Of a stretch of DNA of 40,080 bases, positions 34,217 to 40,080 are shown piece by piece. Origin of the DNA: Actinomycetota bacterium (lineage in GTDB: Bacteria; Actinomycetota; Actinomycetes; Nanopelagicales; Nanopelagicaceae); assembly GCA_009702205.1 (NCBI GenBank), contig WLIM01000001.1:1-40080 (forward strand), in the 5' to 3' direction. A model generated the notes under the pieces. It was not told the DNA's origin. It was given only the letters and a program-made list of their open reading frames with translations, and did not search any database. Each line of letters begins with the position of its first letter. Positions within the stretch are counted from its first letter, which is position 1. The position numbers were made by a program, and so were the translations under genes.

Positions 34217-35070
34217 TGGGAATCAATAAGAACGCCGTTCAAGTTATGGCTGAAATCGTAAGCAATAAGAAAGTTGGCGCGTATAACCATATTGTTTTCT
34301 CGGTAGGCGATATAGCAAATCACGCTAAGCCGGGAAATTTTGTTGCTATTGCAGTGGGCGGAGCTAATAGTGCAATGGTTCTGCGTAGAGCTTTCGCTAT
34401 CTACCGAACTTTTGATAAAGGAAATAGCGGAGGATTGCTAGAAATAGTTGTGGCACCTCATGGCGCCGGTAGTACATGGTTAACTAACCAAGCTCCGGGA
34501 TTCAAAGTTGATTTGATCGCACCACTAGGAACGGCATTCGGAATTCCCACGCAACCAGTTCGAGCACTTCTAGTTGGGGGCGGATATGGAAGTGCACCGC
34601 TATTTGGTTTGTCTGAAGTCCTAAAGAATCGGGGCTGCAGAGTGGACATGGTTCTTGGAGCAAGCACTGCTATGAAGATATATGCACCATTGGATGGAAA
34701 ACGTTCTGTTAATAGCCTAACTATTGTCACCGAAGATGGAACAACAGGTTTAACTGGAAAAGTTACCGATGTTCTTGGTGACATTATTGAAACTAATGAA
34801 ATAGACATTATTTATTCTTGTGGACCTATGGGGATGTTGGAAGCAATTAATCAAATATCTTCTAATTTTGGCGTTGTGCATCAATGCGCAATCGAAGAAT
34901 CCATGGCCTGCGGGATTGGTGTCTGCATGACCTGCGTTCTTCCAATCAAAGGCGAAGATGGCGTTGTTCGCATGCTTAGATCATGTATCGATGGGCCGGT
35001 AGTAGATGGTGACACTGTGATTTGGAATTCTAAGAGAACGATCCCAGATGGAACTTGGGGCGCTCACTGA
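34213..35070 (+). CDS. pyrK: Dihydroorotate dehydrogenase B electron-transfer subunit
   Basis: 285 residues from ATG 34213 (ATG 34216 also fits; a GTG at 34195 would give a longer, less usual start). It is a ferredoxin-reductase-like FAD and [2Fe-2S] protein that lets PyrD IB use NAD+. RRAFAIY for FAD, the NAD-site GGGYGSAPL, YSCGPMGML, and the iron-sulfur cysteines in MACGIGVCMTCVLPIK and LRSCIDGPV are seen. ATGA overlap with carB, one-base overlap with pyrD. Confidence 0.93.
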   Translation: MMGINKNAVQVMAEIVSNKKVGAYNHIVFSVGDIANHAKPGNFVAIAVGGANSAMVLRRAFAIYRTFDKGNSGGLLEIVVAPHGAGSTWLTNQAPGFKVDLIAPLGTAFGIPTQPVRALLVGGGYGSAPLFGLSEVLKNRGCRVDMVLGASTAMKIYAPLDGKRSVNSLTIVTEDGTTGLTGKVTDVLGDIIETNEIDIIYSCGPMGMLEAINQISSNFGVVHQCAIEESMACGIGVCMTCVLPIKGEDGVVRMLRSCIDGPVVDGDTVIWNSKRTIPDGTWGAH

Positions 35071-36005
35071 TGTTTAACTTCGAAACTAGTCTTGGTCAAG
35101 CTTCCTTTGCGAATCCAATTTTCACTGCGAGCGGCTGTGCGGGTTCTGGACGCGAGTTAAGTCAATTCTTTGAGTTGACCGAATTGGGGGCAGTCGTAAC
35201 TAAATCAATTATGTTAAAGCCACGATCAGGACGGGCAACTCCACGTATGGCTGAAACTCCTAGTGGCATGCTCAACTCAATTGGATTACAAGGACCTGGT
35301 ATAGATATTTTCTTAGAGAAAGATATTCCGTGGTTGCGAGATCAAGGTGCAAATATTGTTGTAAGCATTGCAGGGGAAAGCGTTGAAGATTATGCAGTTC
35401 TAGCTCGCAAACTTAGATCTGTATCTGGGATCTCAGCTCTTGAAGTAAATATCTCATGTCCAAATGTTGAAAACCGTGGCCAAGTTTTTGCCTGTCATCC
35501 AGAGACAGCTCGTGCGGCAATCGAAGCTGTTCGCAGAAATATTGGCGGCGAACTTCCTATCATCGCGAAATTGACTCCAGATGTAACTAGCATCGCAATG
35601 ATCGCGGAGGAAGTTGTTGCAGCGGGGGCTGACGCCTTAGCTCTGATTAATACTGTTCTGGGAATGGTTATCGATACAAACACAATGAGACCTAAATTGG
35701 CAGGCAAAACAGGTGGACTCTCTGGCCCAGCAATAAGGCCGGTGGCTGTGCGTGCGATTTATCAAGTTCATGAAGCAATGCCGCAGGTAAAAATTCTAGG
35801 AATGGGTGGCGTCGCAACGGGCCGGGATGCCTTCGAATTAATCCTTGCTGGTGCATCTGCAGTCTCTATTGGTACAGCAACTTTTGGAAATCCAACTGCT
35901 GTAATGAAAATTAAGGAAGAATTGAAGGCAGGGCTAATAGCTCACGGCTTCGATTCCCTGAAAGAAGCGGTTGGCTACGCTCATAGAGTTGAGGGGAATT
36001 TATAG
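35070..36005 (+). CDS. pyrD: Dihydroorotate dehydrogenase, class IB catalytic subunit
   Basis: 311 residues from ATG 35070, which overlaps the pyrK stop by one base and has GGGGCG upstream. An FMN TIM-barrel oxidising dihydroorotate. NPIFTASGCAGSG, the active-site NISCPN with its catalytic Cys, AKLTPDV, and GMGGVATGRDAFELILAGASAVSIGTA are family signatures. Cytosolic class IB with PyrK contrasts with the membrane-bound quinone-linked class 2 enzyme of mycobacteria. Confidence 0.95.
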   Translation: MFNFETSLGQASFANPIFTASGCAGSGRELSQFFELTELGAVVTKSIMLKPRSGRATPRMAETPSGMLNSIGLQGPGIDIFLEKDIPWLRDQGANIVVSIAGESVEDYAVLARKLRSVSGISALEVNISCPNVENRGQVFACHPETARAAIEAVRRNIGGELPIIAKLTPDVTSIAMIAEEVVAAGADALALINTVLGMVIDTNTMRPKLAGKTGGLSGPAIRPVAVRAIYQVHEAMPQVKILGMGGVATGRDAFELILAGASAVSIGTATFGNPTAVMKIKEELKAGLIAHGFDSLKEAVGYAHRVEGNL

Positions 36006-36703
36006 TGCCAAAATCACCAATCATTCTTGCCCTTGATACTAAAGATTTAGATGTTGCGAAGAGCTGGATAAGTGCTACAAATGAGTCGATTGATATTTAT
36101 AAAATTGGCTTAGAATTTTTCTTGAAATTTGGGGCGGCCGGATTAAAGGAACTGCGGAATAGTGGAGATTTTGCAGTATTTCTCGATTTAAAGCTTCACG
36201 ATATTCCCAATACCGTCGCAGGTGCCGTCGCATCAGTTGCTGATTTGAACCCTAAATTTCTAACAATTCATGCGAGCGGCGGCGCAGCGATGATCAAAGC
36301 AGCTGCGGATAGTGGGCCAGAAATTTCGATCACAGCGGTAACTATTCTTACTTCATTGACTGAAAGCGACGTTACTGAAATCGGCTTTTCTAAAGATGCC
36401 AAAACAAGTGCGATTAATCTTGCAAAGCTAGCCGCTGAAAATGGAGCCCGCTCGATTGTCTGTTCACCCTTTGAAGCGGCAGCAATTCGCAGCGCCATTG
36501 GGGCTCATATCGAAATCATTACTCCTGGAGTCCGACCAATTGGTGGCGATGTTGGCGATCAAAAGCGAGTTATGACTCCTGAAGAAGCAATTAGCGCTGG
36601 CGCTAATTATCTAGTTATTGGACGCCCGATAACAGATTTGGCAAGGCAATCGCTCTCTGCAATGTCATCGGGCGCTGCAAAAATTCTTGCTAGCCTTCAA
36701 TAA
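36005..36703 (+). CDS. pyrF: Orotidine 5'-phosphate decarboxylase, E. coli-like short form
   Basis: 232 residues. It decarboxylates OMP to UMP, the final step of the operon's pathway (pyrE is not in the window). The catalytic block FLDLKLHDIPNTVAGAV has the D-K-x-x-D array, the start LALDTKDLDVAK and the phosphate-binding end YLVIGRPITDLARQ are also typical. Streptomyces and Mycobacterium usually carry a longer type with a different active-site block. GTG start overlaps the pyrD stop by one base; two bases separate it from the next gene. Confidence 0.95.
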   Translation: MPKSPIILALDTKDLDVAKSWISATNESIDIYKIGLEFFLKFGAAGLKELRNSGDFAVFLDLKLHDIPNTVAGAVASVADLNPKFLTIHASGGAAMIKAAADSGPEISITAVTILTSLTESDVTEIGFSKDAKTSAINLAKLAAENGARSIVCSPFEAAAIRSAIGAHIEIITPGVRPIGGDVGDQKRVMTPEEAISAGANYLVIGRPITDLARQSLSAMSSGAAKILASLQ

Positions 36704-36705
36704 AT

Positions 36706-37587
36706 ATGGCTAACTTTCCGCCAAAGCTCTCCAGAGAAGCGCTAGCCGCAGCTGGGGAGAAGGCGATCGCATCTAGACGTGAACGTGCTTTGGTAAAGAA
36801 GATGTTAGCTGATGGCTCGCTCAATATTTTCGAGGCAATAAATGACGCCCGCGATTCAATTCAAAGAATGCGAGTTCGCGACCTATTGGATGCAGCTCCG
36901 GGAATCGGAGAACGAAGAGCCTTTACAATTATGGAGAAGGCGGGCATATCTCATTCGCGTAGAATTGCGGGACTGGGGGCACACCAATTACGCAAACTAC
37001 GAGATGAGATGATTTTGAATAAAGTTCCGATTAATGAAGGAACCCTAATTGTTATGTCTGGCCCCGGCGGTGTTGGAAAGAGCACGATTACTTCTCACCT
37101 TAGAAATCATCCATCTGTTTTAGTTTCTGTTTCGGTCACCACTCGTGAGCCACGAGAAAATGAAATTGATGGCCGCGATTATCATTTTATTACTGAAGAA
37201 AAATTCGATCAGATGATTGCGCGAAATGAATTTCTCGAATGGGCCGAGTTTGCAGGTGCGAGATATGGAACGCTGCGAAAGAGTGTTGAAGATGGAAGAT
37301 CAATAGGAAAACATGTTCTTCTGGAAATTGAAATCGCTGGCGCTAGGCAGATTCGCAAGGCTGAGCCCGAGGCTCTTCTAGTTTTTATCTCACCGCCTTC
37401 TTGGGAAGATTTAGTAGAGCGCCTAACCTCCCGTGGAACAGACTCGCCTGAGCGAAGAGCAGCCCGATTGGCCTTAGCGGAAGAAGAGATGGCTTGTGCA
37501 AGTGAATTCGATGAAGTTCTCGTAAATCACCGGGTCGAAGATGTAGCCGCAACACTGCTATCCTTGGCCTCTTCGAGGAGCAAATAG
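36706..37587 (+). CDS. gmk: Fusion of actinobacterial IHF (mIHF) with guanylate kinase
   Basis: 293 residues in one open frame. Residues 1 to about 98 match mycobacterial integration host factor: helical N-terminus with SRRERALVKKMLADGSLNI, then MRVRDLLDAAPGIGERRAFTIMEKAGISHSRRIAGLG with its helix-two turns-helix DNA-binding part. Residues about 112-293 are a full guanylate kinase: P-loop GPGGVGKS 119-126, SVTTREPRENEIDGRDYHF, FLEWAEFAGARYGT, and the lid SRGTDSPERRAARL. In other Actinobacteria mihF and gmk are adjacent separate genes; here no stop codon lies between. ATG 37009 (residue 102) could still start a separate kinase. Gmk makes GDP from GMP; mIHF binds and bends DNA. Confidence 0.9.
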   Translation: MANFPPKLSREALAAAGEKAIASRRERALVKKMLADGSLNIFEAINDARDSIQRMRVRDLLDAAPGIGERRAFTIMEKAGISHSRRIAGLGAHQLRKLRDEMILNKVPINEGTLIVMSGPGGVGKSTITSHLRNHPSVLVSVSVTTREPRENEIDGRDYHFITEEKFDQMIARNEFLEWAEFAGARYGTLRKSVEDGRSIGKHVLLEIEIAGARQIRKAEPEALLVFISPPSWEDLVERLTSRGTDSPERRAARLALAEEEMACASEFDEVLVNHRVEDVAATLLSLASSRSK

Positions 37588-37636
37588 CCTCCAATATTTA
37601 GATAACCAGAAGTTCAAGATTTCAGGAAGGCTCGTT
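37588..37636 (+). promoter_or_regulatory. Short intergenic with possible rpoZ promoter and ribosome-binding site
   Basis: TATTTAGAT (37595-37603) could be a -10. AGGAAGG (37624-37630) stands at good distance before ATG 37637. No convincing -35 or terminator was seen, so read-through from the upstream operon is also likely. Confidence 0.35.
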
Positions 37637-37915
37637 ATGACAACAATGGATGGCATTACTAACCCACCAATCGATCAATTGCTTGATGCTGCTGGTTCAA
37701 AATACAGTTTGGTTCTATACGCGGCTAAGCGCGCGCGCCAAATCAATGCATATTATTCACAACTAGGCGAAGGCCTTCTTGAATATGTAGGGCCGCTAGT
37801 CGAGACCTATGTTCACGAGAAGCCACTTTCAATTGCGCTTCGTGAAATCAACGAAGGATTATTGACTATCGAAAATCTGGAGCCAGTGGCACCAGAGGCA
37901 AGTCCTGCTGAATAA
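37637..37915 (+). CDS. rpoZ: RNA polymerase omega subunit
   Basis: 92 residues. It assists assembly of beta' in RNA polymerase. The conserved core NPPIDQLLDAAGSKYSLVLYAAKRARQINAYY is followed by KPLSIALREINEGLL and a short acidic/Pro-Ala tail. Position between gmk and coaBC-metK is standard in Actinobacteria. Confidence 0.95.
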   Translation: MTTMDGITNPPIDQLLDAAGSKYSLVLYAAKRARQINAYYSQLGEGLLEYVGPLVETYVHEKPLSIALREINEGLLTIENLEPVAPEASPAE

Positions 37916-37943
37916 TTTTTTATCCTAGAAAATATCAATCTCC

Positions 37944-39134
37944 ATGACACTCCAAGGTCGAGAACTTATTCTTGGCGTTGGTGGCGGAATCTCAGCTTAT
38001 AAATCTGCCGACCTTCTGCGCAGGCTTCAAGATCTAGGCTTTGGCGTAACTGTTATACCAACTCGGTCTAGTTTAAATTTTGTTGGAACTTCAACTTGGG
38101 AAGCACTATCGGGTCGAAGCGTAAATCCAAGTCTCTGGAACAATGTTCACGAGGTCCCTCATATCAAAGCCGCAAGATCTGCAAACATAATTGTTGTTGC
38201 ACCTGCGACGGCGGATCTTCTAGCGAAAATTGCAAATGGTATTTGTGATGACTTATTGACAAACACTATAAGCGCTAGCAAAAGCCCAATAGTTTTGGTT
38301 CCAGCCATGCATCCTGAAATGTGGCTGAATCACGCAACCGTAGCTAACGTAGAAAGATTGCGAAGTCGTGGTTTTTTGGTAATTGAACCTGATGAAGGTC
38401 GAATGACGGGTGATGATTTTGGTGTTGGAAGATATCCGGAAGTCTCAAGGATTGTCTCCGAAATATCGAAATTTGCTGAACTAAATTCTGATCTTCTTGG
38501 AAAGAAAATACTAGTAACTGCAGGTGGCACACGAGAAGCAATTGATCCCGTGAGATTTATCGGCAATATTTCAAGTGGCAAACAGGGCTATGCCCTAGCT
38601 AAAGCCGCGAGAAATAGGGGAGCAGAAGTTGTTTTAATCGCGGCGAATACGAACCTTCCACCTATTGATGGCATCAGAACGATTAACGTTGTCAGCGCGT
38701 TGGATATGCAACGTGAGCTTGCAGTGGAGTTCGAGAAATGCGACGCGATATTCATGACAGCTGCTGTTGCTGACGCAAAACCCAAAGAACGTAATACCGA
38801 GAAAATTAAGAAGATTAATTTAGATAAAATTGAGTTAGAAGAGAATCCAGATCTATTAGTTGAAATAGCAAAAAGAGCGAAGGCCGAACAAGTCCTAGTT
38901 GCTTTCGCAGCTGAAACCGGAGAAGTTGATCTAGGTGCGGCAACCGAAAAACTCAGAAGAAAAGGCGCTGCACTTCTATATTTGAATAATGTAAGTGGTG
39001 GCGCGATTTTTGGGTCGGATAGAACCAGCGGTTATATTTTGGATGCTAATGGGTTGCAAATTCATTGTCCAGATCAAGATAAAGACACGCTCGCTGATCT
39101 ACTGTTAGATCAAGCCCGAATTAAGTTAGGCTAA
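37944..39134 (+). CDS. coaBC: CoaBC, phosphopantothenoylcysteine synthetase/decarboxylase
   Basis: 396 residues, bifunctional enzyme of coenzyme A synthesis. N-terminal flavoprotein decarboxylase (1-185): GVGGGISAYKSADLLRRL, catalytic His in EVPHIKAA, VVAPATADLLAKIANGICDDLLT, and PAMHPEMW, where many families have PAMN. The flap segment GRMTGDDFGVGRYPE has no cysteine, unlike the E. coli enzyme. C-terminal synthetase (about 190-396): KKILVTAGGTREAIDPVRFIGNISSGKQG, AVADAKP and KIKKIN. The 28-base gap from rpoZ holds TATCCT (37921-37926) and no clear ribosome-binding site. Confidence 0.95.
   Translation: MTLQGRELILGVGGGISAYKSADLLRRLQDLGFGVTVIPTRSSLNFVGTSTWEALSGRSVNPSLWNNVHEVPHIKAARSANIIVVAPATADLLAKIANGICDDLLTNTISASKSPIVLVPAMHPEMWLNHATVANVERLRSRGFLVIEPDEGRMTGDDFGVGRYPEVSRIVSEISKFAELNSDLLGKKILVTAGGTREAIDPVRFIGNISSGKQGYALAKAARNRGAEVVLIAANTNLPPIDGIRTINVVSALDMQRELAVEFEKCDAIFMTAAVADAKPKERNTEKIKKINLDKIELEENPDLLVEIAKRAKAEQVLVAFAAETGEVDLGAATEKLRRKGAALLYLNNVSGGAIFGSDRTSGYILDANGLQIHCPDQDKDTLADLLLDQARIKLG
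39127..39132 (+). promoter_or_regulatory. Candidate -10 of a leaderless metK promoter
   Basis: TAGGCT, six bases (AAACCA), ATG 39139. It sits over the coaBC stop codon. Same hexamer and spacing as before the DUF948 gene. TTAGAT (39105-39110), 16 bases upstream, is a weak -35 at best. Confidence 0.5.
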
Positions 39135-39138
39135 ACCA

Positions 39139-40080
39139 ATGACAAAACGACTCTTTACTTCTGAATCAGTTACCGAAGGCCATCCAGACAAGATGGCAGA
39201 TCAAATTTCGGATGCAATTCTCGATTCACTGTTGTCTCAAGATGCTAAGAGCCGCGTCGCAGTAGAAACACTCATCACTACAGGACAAGTTCACGTAGCT
39301 GGAGAAGTTACAACAGATGGCTATGCAGATGTAATGTCGATAGTTCGCGATACTGTTTTGAATATTGGTTATGACTCTTCTGAAAAAGGTTTTGATGGCA
39401 ATTCCTGCGGCGTCTCACTATCAATCGGTCAGCAATCAAGTGACATCGCACAAGGTGTTGATTCAGCGTTCGAAAAACGTGTCTCGTCTTCAGTTGATCC
39501 GCTCGACTTACAAGGCGCCGGTGACCAAGGCTTGATGTTTGGATATGCGTGTGATGACACTCCCGAATTGATGCCACTTCCAATATCACTTGCACACAAA
39601 CTTTCATTACAACTATCTGCAATTCGCAAAGCTGGGGCCGTTGATTACCTACGTCCCGATGGAAAAACTCAAGTAACGATTGAATATAACGGAGATAAAG
39701 CGGTAGCGCTTAACACGATCGTTATCTCTACTCAACATGCACCAGATGTGGATCTGGAGAAGACACTTGCACCAGATTTAAAGAAACTTGTTATCGATCC
39801 AATTATTTCTGGTCTAAATATTGATACATCTGATGTTCGAATATTGATAAATCCGACTGGCCGCTTTGTTATTGGTGGACCGATGGGCGATGCTGGTTTA
39901 ACAGGACGCAAAATTATCGTTGACACTTACGGGGGAATGGCACGCCATGGTGGTGGTGCCTTTTCAGGTAAGGATCCATCTAAAGTTGATAGGAGCGCAG
40001 CCTATGCGATGCGCTGGATTGCAAAGAATGTCGTTGCTGCTGGTCTTGCCACAAGATGTGAAGTTCAAGTTGCATATGCA
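39139..40080 (+). CDS. metK: S-adenosylmethionine synthetase (5' part, runs off the window)
   Basis: The first 314 codons are present, open to the last base. It makes SAM from methionine and ATP. TSESVTEGHPDKMADQISDAILD with the ATP-binding His, QGAGDQGLMFGYA with the methionine/ATP-site loop, and the later loop GGPMGDAGLTGRKIIVDTYGG followed by GGGAFSGKDPSKVDRS are all seen. About 80 residues of the usual C-terminus are missing beyond the window. metK after coaBC is the typical actinobacterial order. Confidence 0.97.
   Translation, partial: MTKRLFTSESVTEGHPDKMADQISDAILDSLLSQDAKSRVAVETLITTGQVHVAGEVTTDGYADVMSIVRDTVLNIGYDSSEKGFDGNSCGVSLSIGQQSSDIAQGVDSAFEKRVSSSVDPLDLQGAGDQGLMFGYACDDTPELMPLPISLAHKLSLQLSAIRKAGAVDYLRPDGKTQVTIEYNGDKAVALNTIVISTQHAPDVDLEKTLAPDLKKLVIDPIISGLNIDTSDVRILINPTGRFVIGGPMGDAGLTGRKIIVDTYGGMARHGGGAFSGKDPSKVDRSAAYAMRWIAKNVVAAGLATRCEVQVAYA

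Noticed and set aside
1..40080. Mobile elements, prophage, CRISPR, tRNA or rRNA genes
   Set aside because: No transposase, integrase, repeat array or RNA gene was seen; the only gap above about 125 bases (9410-9639) contains none of these.

Overview
The window reads as one continuous block of an actinobacterial chromosome. Three things point there: the gene order (pdxT-yebC-ruvCAB-secDF-rel; alaS-ruvX-mltG-aroE-A24 peptidase-aroC-aroK-aroB-aroQ-efp-nusB-bldD-pyrR; pyrR-pyrBC-carAB-pyrKD-pyrF-mihF-gmk-rpoZ-coaBC-metK), a BldD orthologue, and the actinobacterial-type IHF. GC content is moderate to low by eye, about 98% of the DNA is coding, most gene junctions overlap or nearly touch, and several usual syntenic neighbours (yajC, apt) are missing. 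Together these suggest a genome-streamlined planktonic actinobacterium such as the freshwater acI/Nanopelagicales group. That placement is inference; no rRNA gene is present to confirm it.

Layout. 1-5860: end of pdxT (PLP synthesis), yebC, the Holliday-junction genes ruvC-ruvA-ruvB and the Sec accessory genes secD-secF. 5897-9409: the stringent-response enzyme Rel on + converging on a DUF349 protein on -, separated only by a 20-bp palindrome. 9410-9639 is the one long intergenic region (divergent promoters and leader). 9640-19429: a glyoxalase-II-like hydrolase, hisS, aspS, a lipoprotein overlapping an unusual FtsH-like membrane AAA protease, a DUF948 protein and alaS. 19430-25384: ruvX, mltG, and the shikimate genes aroE, aroC, aroK, aroB and aroQ, interrupted by a small A24 prepilin peptidase. 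25468-26917: efp and nusB, converging on a bldD homologue. 27042-36703: the complete de novo UMP pathway except pyrE, headed by pyrR with a recognisable PyrR-binding RNA hairpin. 36706-40080: a fused mIHF-guanylate kinase, rpoZ, coaBC and the start of metK.

The genes are almost all housekeeping: recombination, secretion, aminoacylation, aromatic and pyrimidine synthesis, CoA and SAM supply. I saw no tRNA, rRNA, CRISPR array, insertion sequence, phage or integrated element. The most notable observations are the in-frame mIHF-Gmk fusion, the lipoprotein plus divergent FtsH-like protease pair with a decaglycine-containing insertion, a BldD that keeps the full cyclic-di-GMP signature, repeated TANNNT-N6-ATG (leaderless) promoters, a 16-bp palindrome on the rel promoter, a PyrR hairpin that can mask the pyrR ribosome-binding site, and a terminator-like hairpin inside the A24 peptidase gene.
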